A program made the translations under genes and the position numbers. Positions 8,265 to 16,722 of a stretch of 64,000 nt of DNA are shown here, one piece after another. Within the stretch, counting starts at the first letter, position 1; each line of letters begins with the position of its first letter. This DNA is from OLB6 sp964620125 (GTDB lineage Bacteria > Bacteroidota > Ignavibacteria > Kapaibacteriales > Kapaibacteriaceae): positions 1-64,000 of the forward strand of contig CAZUGQ010000009.1 of the NCBI GenBank assembly GCA_964620125.1, read 5' to 3'. Under the pieces are notes generated by a model. It was given only the letters and a program-made list of their open reading frames with translations, had not been told where the DNA came from and searched no databases.

Positions 8265-9917
8265 ATGAATCGTTTCCTGACTCTTGTTCTCATTTTCTTG
8301 TCATGTGCTGCTCAAGGATTTTCTCAGCAGCGAACTCTAGGAATCAGGATCGCTGATTCACTCGCCTACCCAAGTTACACCCTGGTGCCACCCATGACAG
8401 GGACAAAAACCTACCTCATCGACATGTGCGGCAGAGTTGTTCATCAGTGGACAAGTCAGTACGAGCCTGGCCATACCGTTCGCCTTACCGAGAGTGGAAA
8501 CTTGATGCGCATGGTTGACAACCGGCGCTCAATTCTTGGAGGTGCAGGGGGGGGAGGATTTGAGATTCGGAGCTGGGACGATAAGGTGCTCTGGTATTTC
8601 TCGTATGCATCCGATTCGCTCTGTATTCATCATGCCTTCGATACTTTACCTAACGGGAATATCCTTGCAGTTGCGTACGAGCGATTCAGCCGTGAGACTG
8701 CTCTTGAAGCAGGAAGAGACAGCGCCTATACGTCCGATCAGATTTGGGTGGATCACATCATAGAGATTAAGCCCACCTTTCCAGAGGGCGGTGAAATTGT
8801 GTGGCAGTGGCATGCATGGGATCACATTGTTCAGGACAGAGATCCCAACAAGCCTAATTACGGGGATCCCAAAACGTTCATACGTCGAATCAACGTGAAT
8901 TACCCACGTGTGGTGAGCGGACAGCCACCCAAAGATTGGCTGCACTTTAATTCAGTTGCCTACAACGCCGAGCTTGACCAAATCGTTGTCTCTGTAAATA
9001 CCTTCAACGAGATATGGGTTATCGACCACAGCACAACGACGGAGGAAGCCAGAACGTCGAGTGGTGGCAGATATGGTCATGGCGGAGATATCCTCTACCG
9101 CTGGGGTAATCCGGAAGCATACGGCCGGGGCACAACTGCAGACAAAACTCTATACAGTCAACACGATCCGCACTGGATACCACGCGGCTACAAGGACGAA
9201 GGCAAGATTATGGTGTTCAATAATGGCCGGATGAGACCAGGCGGAAATGCTTCGAGTGTTGACGTAATCGAGACTCCTGTGGAGCCCGATGGCTCTTACC
9301 GATTGAATGCAGATAGCACATTTGGTCCGGACACTGCTTCGTGGTCATATCGCGAGGAGACGTTGGGTGCCTTCTTTAGCCTGATTATTTCCGGAGCTTC
9401 CCGTCTTCCAAACGGCAACACACTTATTTGCGAAGGTACTCGCGGCAGGATTTTTGAAGTTGACGATGCTGGTGTGAAGCACTGGGAATACGTCTCTCCG
9501 ATGAACGGCGATTCTGCAAAGGCGCAGGGCAGTGCGCCTGCAGGCAGTCTTGTGTTCAGGAGCTACAAGTATGGTTACGATTTCCCAGCATTTGCTGGCA
9601 AGAACTTGAAACCAGGTTCGGTGCTCGAGCGGAATCCATTACCATTCGACTGCATATTCGACACCGAGGTACACGTGGCCGAAGAACATCAATCACATGA
9701 TGCGCAGGCCTTTCCCAATCCTTTCTCTGATTACATCATGCTGAATAGCGGTTCAGTGCCAAGCAACGTTGAAATCGTGGACATGCTTGGCAATCGTGTG
9801 TTCGCTGCTGATGCACTCTCAACTGAAACGACTGTGCGAACAGACATGTTGGCTCCCGGCGTATACCTTCTACGTACTTCCGGCAGAACACTGCAGATGC
9901 TCGTTAAGAATCAGTAG
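8265..9917 (+). CDS. Arylsulfotransferase-like secreted protein with T9SS sorting domain (copy 1)
   Basis: A 550-residue member of the arylsulfotransferase (ASST) beta-propeller family, which moves sulfate between phenolic compounds; the substrate here is unknown. A signal peptide ends near GFSQQ. The propeller contains HHAFDTLPNGNI, NAELDQIVVSV, IDHSTTTEEAR and a candidate active-site histidine in HDPHWIPRG. The last 75 residues form a type IX secretion sorting domain, starting AFPNPFSDY and ending in VYLLRTSGRTLQMLVKNQ, so the protein should cross the outer membrane and be anchored or released by PorU. An 8-G run lies at 8547-8554. The hydrolase gene ends 6 bases upstream, so the two are co-transcribed. 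A paralogue follows at 10077. Confidence 0.85.
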   Translation: MNRFLTLVLIFLSCAAQGFSQQRTLGIRIADSLAYPSYTLVPPMTGTKTYLIDMCGRVVHQWTSQYEPGHTVRLTESGNLMRMVDNRRSILGGAGGGGFEIRSWDDKVLWYFSYASDSLCIHHAFDTLPNGNILAVAYERFSRETALEAGRDSAYTSDQIWVDHIIEIKPTFPEGGEIVWQWHAWDHIVQDRDPNKPNYGDPKTFIRRINVNYPRVVSGQPPKDWLHFNSVAYNAELDQIVVSVNTFNEIWVIDHSTTTEEARTSSGGRYGHGGDILYRWGNPEAYGRGTTADKTLYSQHDPHWIPRGYKDEGKIMVFNNGRMRPGGNASSVDVIETPVEPDGSYRLNADSTFGPDTASWSYREETLGAFFSLIISGASRLPNGNTLICEGTRGRIFEVDDAGVKHWEYVSPMNGDSAKAQGSAPAGSLVFRSYKYGYDFPAFAGKNLKPGSVLERNPLPFDCIFDTEVHVAEEHQSHDAQAFPNPFSDYIMLNSGSVPSNVEIVDMLGNRVFAADALSTETTVRTDMLAPGVYLLRTSGRTLQMLVKNQ

Positions 9918-10076
9918 TGGTATCTGCCGATTTATCATGACGGAGCAGGTGACAAACTTTCAGCGTAACCTATTGCTCTGTTTGCAGTTAGAATAGGTGA
10001 CTGAGGTGTCGGTCTGAATGTATCGACTCCGAAATCATCAGCAAGCGTCCCACCCACCACACACAAAAAAACGCCA

Positions 10077-11816
10077 ATGAATGTCGTGAAAAGACACATG
10101 GGAGAGGTGTATTCGCATCTCGCTAAACCACAGGGAAAAAACGGTCGCCTTTCATGTTGGCTCATTGCTGCATCGGTGATTGTTCTGCAACTGATGCATC
10201 AGACGCCTCTGTGTGCTCAGAATCAGATTCGAACACTTGGTTTACTACACAATGACGGACAGGTGCCACCCGGCTTCGTGTTGCTTGCACCGTTGTATTC
10301 GCAGCGGGTGCACCTTCTAAGCACATGTGGAAACGTTGTGCACTCGTGGACCACCGATGCACGACCACAACATCATACTGAGCTACTACCAAACGGTGAC
10401 TTGATCCGAGTTATCGAACATCCTGCTGATGTGAACGCAAACACAGGCGGCGGAGCAATCGAACGCCGAGACTGGGACGGCAATGTAGTCTGGAAGTATG
10501 TGTATCCAGATGCTAACGTGACGTTTCACCATGGATTCACAATGCTTCCAAACGGCAACATCCTGGTGATTGCACACGAACGAATTTCTCGCGATGAGTT
10601 CCTGGCCAATGGCGGTGACCCACAGCGAGCTATAGATTTTCTGATCCCCGACATGATCCTAGAAATCAAGCAAACAGGGCCCACATCTGGGGATGTTGTG
10701 TGGAAATGGCGAACGTGGGATCACACAATCCAACATCTCACGCCAACGTTGCCCAATTATGGAGCTCCTTCGCAGTATCCACACAGGGTCAATGTCAATT
10801 ATCCTACCACGGGAGCAGGATCAGCTGAAGCAGACTGGACTCACTTCAACACCGTTGCCTACAATGCGGAGTTAGACCAGATTGTTATCTCAGTGCTGCA
10901 CTTCAACGAAATGTGGGTTGTAGATCACTCTACAACAACCGAAGAAGCCAGAGGATCACGCGGAGGGCGCTATGGAAAGGGTGGGGATCTTCTCTTTCGC
11001 TTTGGTAATCCAGAGGCATACATGAGAGGCACTACAAGTGATAGAATCTTTTTCGGCCAGCATGATTGCCACTGGGTTCCGAACGAGCTACCTCATGGCC
11101 GTTCGATTGTGACCTTTAACAACGGGCGCATGAGGCCCAATGGTGATTTTAGCTCAATTGATAAGGTAATCCCGTCGATGGACGAGAACGGACTGTATGT
11201 GATCAACGCAGACGATCCCTTCAAGGTTGAACTCATGGATCGGATCTACGTAGCCGATCCGCCATCAGATTTCTTTAGTCCCTTTGTGTCGGGTGTACAG
11301 ATTCTCTCCGATGGAGGAATGTTCATCTGCGAAGGAATGAACGGCCGACTGTTCGAAGTTGATGCTACCGGGAAGGTGCGCTGGGAGTACATTAACCCCG
11401 TTAACGGACCCACCCCTTTGTCGCAAGGCGAGAAGCCCCATAACAACATCGTATTCCAAGCTGTGAAGTATGCACCAGACTTCCCAGCATTTGTAGGTCG
11501 GAAGCTTTCAGGCACAACACCTCTCGAGTTGAATCCGATTCCGTATGACTGCCAAGAGTCACCAATTCCATCGTCCGCACCACGTGACGAGCCGAGCGAA
11601 CGTGAGCAGGTAAAGGTTCTCCAAACTGCCGATGGCGTTACGATCCAGGTTGGCCAGGATATACGAGATGCCCACGTGGTAGATGTGCACGGTCAGACGG
11701 TGATAGCCAGTTCCAGCAGTCCATCGTGCATCTATCTGAATGGAGCTGTGCTTTCATCGGGCGTTTACTTCGTTGTAGTTCCAGGAGTTGGAGTCTGGAA
11801 GGTGATTCTTCCATGA
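10077..11816 (+). CDS. Arylsulfotransferase-like secreted protein (copy 2, paralogue of 8265)
   Basis: A 579-residue paralogue of the preceding gene. Shared blocks are HHGFTMLPNGNILVI, NAELDQIVISV, VDHSTTTEEAR, GGDLLFRFGNPEAY and a histidine motif HDCHWVPNE. The N-terminus has a basic stretch (KRHMGEVY) and a late hydrophobic core (CWLIAASVIVLQLM) ending at PLCAQ, i.e. a long signal peptide. The C-terminal 70 residues look like a diverged T9SS sorting domain (VHGQTVIAS, then SSGVYFVVV), lacking the NPF entry motif of copy 1. It is separated from copy 1 by 159 bases with nothing else recognisable. The duplication is old, because the two differ along their whole length. Confidence 0.82.
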   Translation: MNVVKRHMGEVYSHLAKPQGKNGRLSCWLIAASVIVLQLMHQTPLCAQNQIRTLGLLHNDGQVPPGFVLLAPLYSQRVHLLSTCGNVVHSWTTDARPQHHTELLPNGDLIRVIEHPADVNANTGGGAIERRDWDGNVVWKYVYPDANVTFHHGFTMLPNGNILVIAHERISRDEFLANGGDPQRAIDFLIPDMILEIKQTGPTSGDVVWKWRTWDHTIQHLTPTLPNYGAPSQYPHRVNVNYPTTGAGSAEADWTHFNTVAYNAELDQIVISVLHFNEMWVVDHSTTTEEARGSRGGRYGKGGDLLFRFGNPEAYMRGTTSDRIFFGQHDCHWVPNELPHGRSIVTFNNGRMRPNGDFSSIDKVIPSMDENGLYVINADDPFKVELMDRIYVADPPSDFFSPFVSGVQILSDGGMFICEGMNGRLFEVDATGKVRWEYINPVNGPTPLSQGEKPHNNIVFQAVKYAPDFPAFVGRKLSGTTPLELNPIPYDCQESPIPSSAPRDEPSEREQVKVLQTADGVTIQVGQDIRDAHVVDVHGQTVIASSSSPSCIYLNGAVLSSGVYFVVVPGVGVWKVILP

Positions 11817-11850
11817 GTTCACGCTGGCAAACGTGGCTCCTCGGTGTTTG

Positions 11851-11858
11851 TAACTTTG
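11851..11858 (+). promoter_or_regulatory. Candidate -7 box TAACTTTG upstream of nuoD
   Basis: TAACTTTG matches the TAnnTTTG box and lies 28 bases before the nuoD start codon. No TTGAC box is found 17 bases upstream, so the call rests on the -7 box and its intergenic position. Confidence 0.35.
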
Positions 11859-11886
11859 AGTTCACAGCCATCCGAAGGAAGCACAG

Positions 11887-13179
11887 ATGAGTTTACACGT
11901 CACGCCAACATCCACGATCGAGCGGGTTGAGAAGCTACGTCAGTCCAAGATCCTCAAGGAGGTGCAGGATAAGGATACCGTTGTGATGTTCGAGGATCCA
12001 CTTGAGAACGACATGGTTCTCAACATGGGTCCGCAGCACCCTGCCACGCATGGCGTATTGCGTGTACTGATTCGTCTGGACGGCGAAACGGTTGTGAAGT
12101 GTGTGCCAGAACTCGGGTATCTGCACCGTGGCTTTGAGAAGCTGGCAGAGAACAGCACGTACCACGAGTTTATTCCGCACACTGATCGGCTTGACTACAT
12201 CAGTCCCATGAGCAATAACGTAGCCATCTGTATGGCTATCGAGAAGCTTGCGAATGTGGGTGTTCCCGATAGAGCTGTGTGGGTTCGGATGCTGGTTTCA
12301 GAGATGGCACGTATTTCCAATCACCTGTTGGCGATGGGTGCAACGGCGATGGACGTTGGTGCCATGACGGTGTTCTTATGGACGTTCACAGAGCGCGAAA
12401 AACTATACGATCTTTTTGAGCGCATTTGTGGTGCACGCTTCACAACGAGTTATGCTCGGATTGGCGGCGTTGCCAATGACATACCAGACGACGTTATGCG
12501 CGACATACGTGCATGGCTGAATCAGATGCCTGATCGTATGAAGGAGGTGGAAGGTCTGGTGAATCGCAACAGGATCTTCGTTGATCGGATGGCTGGAGTT
12601 GGCTACCTGGCCCCCGATGTTGCTATTTCTCTTGGAATTACCGGACCAACCCTTCGAGGTTCCGGTATTGCGCACGACCTGCGCAGGGCACAACCCTACA
12701 TGTTTTACGATCGGGTAGATTTTGATGTAATCACTCGCAACGATGGCGACTGTTATTCCAGATACATGGTTCGTAATGCAGAGGTGTGGGAAAGCATCAA
12801 GATCTGCCACCAATGCTTGGATACCTTGGAAACCATGCCGAGGTCGTCTGTGCTGAATGAAGATCAACCAACAGCCGTGATGGCTCGGAAGGCCTCCATT
12901 TACACTAAAATGGAAGAGCTCATCAATGATTTCATGCTCATCAACTTCGGTATTCAGCCGCCGATTGGAGACGTGTACTCGGCCATTGAAAGTCCGAAAG
13001 GCGAGCTAGGCTTCTATTACGTGAGCGACGGTACCGGACACCCATGGAAGCTAAAGATCCGCAGCCCATCATCATCAAACCTGCAAGCCCTCAAGTTGTT
13101 ATGCGAGGGGGCTATGGTTTCGGATGTTGTGGCTATCATTGGCAGTATTGATCCCGTGATGGGTGAAGCTGACAAGTGA
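11887..13179 (+). CDS. nuoD: NADH-quinone oxidoreductase subunit D
   Basis: The 49-kDa quinone-module subunit of complex I, on the peripheral arm near the quinone site. Diagnostic segments are LNMGPQHPATHGVLR, ELGYLHRGFEK, YISPMSNN, SNHLLAMGATAMDVGAMT, GITGPTLRGSG and the C-terminal RSPSSSNLQAL with an SIDPVMGE end. The 430-residue length is normal; a 40-residue N-terminal extension precedes the core. A GAAGGAAG Shine-Dalgarno sits before the ATG. It stands alone: no nuoC, nuoE or other nuo gene flanks it, whereas in most bacteria nuoD lies inside the nuo operon. AGGGGGCT occurs at 13106. Confidence 0.95.
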   Translation: MSLHVTPTSTIERVEKLRQSKILKEVQDKDTVVMFEDPLENDMVLNMGPQHPATHGVLRVLIRLDGETVVKCVPELGYLHRGFEKLAENSTYHEFIPHTDRLDYISPMSNNVAICMAIEKLANVGVPDRAVWVRMLVSEMARISNHLLAMGATAMDVGAMTVFLWTFTEREKLYDLFERICGARFTTSYARIGGVANDIPDDVMRDIRAWLNQMPDRMKEVEGLVNRNRIFVDRMAGVGYLAPDVAISLGITGPTLRGSGIAHDLRRAQPYMFYDRVDFDVITRNDGDCYSRYMVRNAEVWESIKICHQCLDTLETMPRSSVLNEDQPTAVMARKASIYTKMEELINDFMLINFGIQPPIGDVYSAIESPKGELGFYYVSDGTGHPWKLKIRSPSSSNLQALKLLCEGAMVSDVVAIIGSIDPVMGEADK

Positions 13180-13319
13180 GCGTTGCACATGTGAGGTGTT
13201 TGTCGGAACGCGTTGTGCAGTGAAGTACGGTGTTCCTTCGTGCGAACGTTTGCCGCTCATGCCCACCCTGTTGCTGATGGGTCAACTTCAACACCGGCCA
13301 AAATCATGATGGATAGGTA

Positions 13320-13336
13320 GCCCACTCATTGTGGGC
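13320..13336 (+). promoter_or_regulatory. Perfect 6-bp hairpin just before the methyltransferase start codon
   Basis: GCCCAC (13320-13325), loop TCATT, GTGGGC (13331-13336), ending 3 bases before ATG 13340. It would cover the ribosome-binding region and includes the alternative GTG start at 13331. There is no T-tract, so it is not an obvious terminator. A role in translation is an inference. Confidence 0.4.
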
Positions 13337-13339
13337 GAC

Positions 13340-13957
13340 ATGCCCAAGCCCCTTACCGTGCCTCATCACACTTCGATATCACCCGAGAGAGCTGAGAAGC
13401 TGCTCAGGGCCTTGAAGCAGCGGCAACCAACGCTTACAGTGGTCTTCGAGAACGTACACGATCCTCACAACGTGAGCGCGGTAATCCGCTCGTGCGATGC
13501 AGTTGGTGTGATGGAAGCACACGGAGTGTATCATGGCCGACAGAGTTTTCCAGAGCTCGGTGAAAAGAGTTCGGCAAGTGCTCGCAAGTGGGTTGATGTT
13601 CGACTACATTCCGATGTTGATTCCTGTTTTAATGGCCTAAGAGATCGAGGATTTGCCATCTATACAACGCACATGGATAGCGACTCCGTAAACCTGTATC
13701 AGTTGGACTTGTGCAAGCCTGTAGCACTTGTGTTTGGCAATGAACATAGCGGAGTAAGTGAGCAGGCACGCGCACTAGCCGATGGAAACTTCCTCGTGCC
13801 AATGATGGGAGTGGTTCAATCTCTGAATATCAGTGTGGCGTGTGCGGTGAGTTTGTACGAGGCACTACGGCAGCGCGTAGCGGCTGGTATGTATGAAATG
13901 CCGCAGTTTGATGAAACTGTTCTGCGTGGACTAATGGAATCCTGGTTCTCACGGTAG
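13340..13957 (+). CDS. SpoU/TrmH-family RNA 2'-O-methyltransferase
   Basis: A SPOUT-fold enzyme that methylates a ribose 2'-OH using S-adenosylmethionine. Motif 1 NVSAVIRSCDAVG, motif 2 LVFGNEHSGVSEQA and motif 3 PMMGVVQSLNISVA form the trefoil-knot site. The arrangement and size (205 residues from ATG 13340) fit TrmH, the tRNA G18 methyltransferase, but rRNA-modifying relatives share these motifs. A GTG at 13331 in the same frame is a possible earlier start; I prefer the ATG because the GTG is buried in a hairpin. No clear Shine-Dalgarno. The gene stands alone, 160 bases after nuoD. Confidence 0.85.
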   Translation: MPKPLTVPHHTSISPERAEKLLRALKQRQPTLTVVFENVHDPHNVSAVIRSCDAVGVMEAHGVYHGRQSFPELGEKSSASARKWVDVRLHSDVDSCFNGLRDRGFAIYTTHMDSDSVNLYQLDLCKPVALVFGNEHSGVSEQARALADGNFLVPMMGVVQSLNISVACAVSLYEALRQRVAAGMYEMPQFDETVLRGLMESWFSR

Positions 13958-14030
13958 TCAGCCACAATCTCGAACATCGTTGCGGAACCGTAGTTTCCAC
14001 GGTTCATCTCATTAACTGTAGGAGCATACG

Positions 14031-14873
14031 ATGGCTGATGTAAAGACTGTGTTTGCTAAGAGGAGTTTTTCACCACGAACGCTGCTCATAGCCACCATTA
14101 TAGCTGGTGTGATATTTCTGATCCTGCTGTTCCGTATGTCAGTTACCATCGGTGCAGGCCAGGCTGGCGTACTCTTTCGCACATTTGGCAGCGGTGTGGA
14201 CCTAACCACAACGTACGATGAAGGTTTTCACATCGTGGCTCCGTGGAACGACATGTACATCTATGAAGTTCGGCAGCAGGAAGCCAAGGAGAACATGCAG
14301 GTGCTCAGTTCCAATGGTCTGGAAATCACGGTAGAGTTGTCTGCATGGTATCAACCACAGTACACCAAACTCCCATACCTGCACAAGGAGAAGGGACAGG
14401 ATTACTTGGAACGTGTTCTGCGTCCGGCCGCCCGCAGTGCTACCAGAAGCGTCATCGGACGCTACACTCCTGAGGAAATCTACAGTACGAAAAGGGATGC
14501 TATCCAGGACGAGATCTTTGAAGAAACCAAGGAGATTCTAACAGGGCAGTACGTGCAGCTGAACGAAGTACTCGTGCGAGATATCATGTTACCTTCCACT
14601 TTGAAGGCGGCCATCGAGAACAAGCTGAAACAGGAACAGGAATCACTCGAGTATGAATTCAAGCTTGCAAAAGCTCAGAAAGAAGCGGAACGTCAGCGTA
14701 TTGATGCCGAAGGCAAAGCAAGGGCAAACAGCATCCTGAGTGCATCACTCACTGACAAGATTCTGTTGGAGAAAGGAATTGATGCTACGTTACGACTTGC
14801 AGAGTCGTCAAACACCAAGGTGATTGTGATTGGCGACAAGAGCGGCATGCCGTTGATTCTTGGCAACCAGTAA
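14031..14873 (+). CDS. SPFH/prohibitin-family membrane protein
   Basis: A 280-residue single-pass membrane protein. A short cytoplasmic N-terminus is followed by a transmembrane helix (LLIATIIAGVIFLILLF, residues about 18-34), the SPFH/Band 7 domain (about 40-200, with GAGQAGVLFRTFG and a GFHIVAPW core) and a coiled coil (KLKQEQESLEYEFKLAKAQ, about 205-240). This is the layout of prohibitins, which form large rings on the membrane and hold proteases or lipids. A TAGGAG Shine-Dalgarno stands before the ATG. The regulator gene starts 5 bases after its stop, so the pair is probably one operon. Confidence 0.87.
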   Translation: MADVKTVFAKRSFSPRTLLIATIIAGVIFLILLFRMSVTIGAGQAGVLFRTFGSGVDLTTTYDEGFHIVAPWNDMYIYEVRQQEAKENMQVLSSNGLEITVELSAWYQPQYTKLPYLHKEKGQDYLERVLRPAARSATRSVIGRYTPEEIYSTKRDAIQDEIFEETKEILTGQYVQLNEVLVRDIMLPSTLKAAIENKLKQEQESLEYEFKLAKAQKEAERQRIDAEGKARANSILSASLTDKILLEKGIDATLRLAESSNTKVIVIGDKSGMPLILGNQ

Positions 14874-14878
14874 ATCAC

Positions 14879-16489
14879 ATGATGAAACGCAGTACACAAT
14901 CGTTGCCAGGCAACCTGCGTACAGACATTGATCGCGTGCGAGCACTCATCGAATTGGCAAGCACCAAGAGCAGTGACGATGCGGCGGAGGCTATAGAGCT
15001 CCTAACCCAAGCACTACACGAGGCCAATCGGCATGTTGAGCATGTATCAAGGGATAAGGGGCGCTGGAAGGAGCTTCGCATACGAATCCTTCTAGCGCGT
15101 GGCATGCGATTCGAGAGCATTGAAGCAACCGCAAAGGCATTTGCTGACGCGAATGAGGCTCAGGCCCAACTCCAGGATGAGATACCAAGAGAATTGCATC
15201 AGCAGGTACAGATGCTGTATGGTCGACGTTTGATGTTTCATGGGCATCTCGACGAAGCATTACAGGTATTCAAGGACTTGTGGGAGATCACCGATTTCGA
15301 TGGTGATCCCTCTGTAGCGGGTATGGTTGCCGGCAACCTTGCCACGGTAATCTTCCATTTAAAACATTTTGAAGAGAGTATCCCTTGGTTCGAACGTTCC
15401 GCTGAGTATTTCCTTGTAGCTGGACAACCAGCAAAACGTGCACAAAGCATCCGAGGTATCGGCATGGCGTACAGCAAGCTTGGTCGGTACACCGACGCGC
15501 TTCGCCAATATGAGCAGGCCACAGAAATACTCCAGGACATAACAGCACCACCAGTTCGTGAGCTCATTTCCGTTCTAGAGAGCATTGGCGTAGACCACTT
15601 GAATCTTGCTGACCGCACGGGCAAGCAGACGCACTACAAAACCGCCCTCGCCAACTTTGAGATGTGTTCTGCTTTGGCCGAGCAACATGGTTTAACAACA
15701 GCACGCATCGTTGCCATGCGCAACCTGGGACTTGTGTACGCCGAAACCCCTTTTAAAGGTCACAATCTCCGCAAGGCACACGAACTGCTGGCAGGGGGCT
15801 TGTGTCTCGCACAGGCTAACGGAATACGTTTGTTGGAGGGAGAGCTGCAGCGCGAGCTTTCCAACGTGCTCGAGGCCTCAGGAAGGGCTGCCGAAGCGCT
15901 ATCGGCGCTGCGAGAGTGGTTCCGAATAGAACGCGAGATCATGAATGCGAAAGCCGACGAGCGGGTACGCAGCCTGGAGCGGCAGCTGGCCACAGCCCGC
16001 GCCGATGCCGAACGCCAAGCAGCGATCGAGCGGGCAGACATGCTATCTCTCGAAGTAGACCGGCAACGCCGTCAGGTTACTGCGGTGACGATGGGCATCA
16101 GCCAAAAAAACACTGCTCTGCATGATACCCGCCAGCGGCTCCGCATCCTTGCCGATGCTACCTCAGATGCAGGCACGGCCGCCCAACTTCGTATGCTCTC
16201 CCGAGCTCTTGATCGCGAAGAAACCACCGACACATATTGGGAAGGACTCGAAGAACAACTTGCACTGATACATTCCTCGGCTCTCAATGAACTCTCACGC
16301 CGACATCCAACACTTACCCCTACCGAACGGCGCGTTTGTGCCCTGATCCGCCACGGCCTCTCAACAAAGGATATCGCCCGCCTGCTTGGTACCGAGGCGC
16401 GCAGCATTGAGAAGTACAGACAGCGTATCCGAAAAAAGCTCAATCTCTCCGCATCTGATAATCTCTCTACCTACCTATCCTCCCTATAG
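14879..16489 (+). CDS. TPR protein with C-terminal LuxR-type DNA-binding domain
   Basis: A 536-residue soluble protein. Residues about 20-380 form tetratricopeptide-like helical repeats (for example GIGMAYSKLGRYTDALRQYE, MRNLGLVYAET). A coiled coil follows (about 355-400, rich in RSLERQLATARAD). The last 65 residues are a helix-turn-helix of the LuxR/GerE class (LTPTERRVCALIRHGLSTKD, then IARLLGTEARSIEKYRQRIR). Such TPR-HTH proteins are common in Bacteroidota, usually with a membrane helix; none is visible here, so the protein is likely cytosolic. It probably senses a partner through the TPRs and regulates transcription; targets are unknown. Start ATG 14879, or 14882, lies 5 bases after the prohibitin gene. 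Confidence 0.8.
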   Translation: MMKRSTQSLPGNLRTDIDRVRALIELASTKSSDDAAEAIELLTQALHEANRHVEHVSRDKGRWKELRIRILLARGMRFESIEATAKAFADANEAQAQLQDEIPRELHQQVQMLYGRRLMFHGHLDEALQVFKDLWEITDFDGDPSVAGMVAGNLATVIFHLKHFEESIPWFERSAEYFLVAGQPAKRAQSIRGIGMAYSKLGRYTDALRQYEQATEILQDITAPPVRELISVLESIGVDHLNLADRTGKQTHYKTALANFEMCSALAEQHGLTTARIVAMRNLGLVYAETPFKGHNLRKAHELLAGGLCLAQANGIRLLEGELQRELSNVLEASGRAAEALSALREWFRIEREIMNAKADERVRSLERQLATARADAERQAAIERADMLSLEVDRQRRQVTAVTMGISQKNTALHDTRQRLRILADATSDAGTAAQLRMLSRALDREETTDTYWEGLEEQLALIHSSALNELSRRHPTLTPTERRVCALIRHGLSTKDIARLLGTEARSIEKYRQRIRKKLNLSASDNLSTYLSSL

Positions 16490-16512
16490 TCCCCTTACTC
16501 CAAGCTCCTCCA

Positions 16513-16579
16513 CCCCCCCCCCTCCAGTCCCTCTAGTCCCTCTAATCCCTCTAGTCCCTCTAGTCCCTCTAGTCCCTCT
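16513..16579. repeat. Tandem array: 10-C tract plus about six and a half 9-base units CCCTCTAGT
   Basis: A run of ten C (16513-16522) leads into CCTCCAGT and then CCCTCTAGT, CCCTCTAAT, CCCTCTAGT three times and a partial CCCTCT, ending in TTTTG. It fills the gap between the TPR regulator and the RHS gene, about 145 bases before the RHS start. The 9-base unit gives short frames of repeated PLV or RGT on the two strands, which are not genes. Copy number is likely to vary between strains. Confidence 0.85.
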
Positions 16580-16722
16580 TTTGTCCGGGTGCGCCGCACT
16601 ATTTGCAGTTTGATGTTTGTCACGGCTCACATTCAGTCGCGGTCGCGCCAACCGTATGGGAAACCGGCCGGGCTCGTGAGCTGCTTTTTGCCACTTCATC
16701 ACTAACACACCAGGAGTCTGGG

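Noticed and set aside
16386..16613. Frames encoding repeated PLV or RGT around 16,386-16,708
   Set aside because: They are translations of the 9-base tandem array on the two strands, with no start signal and no use of a protein.
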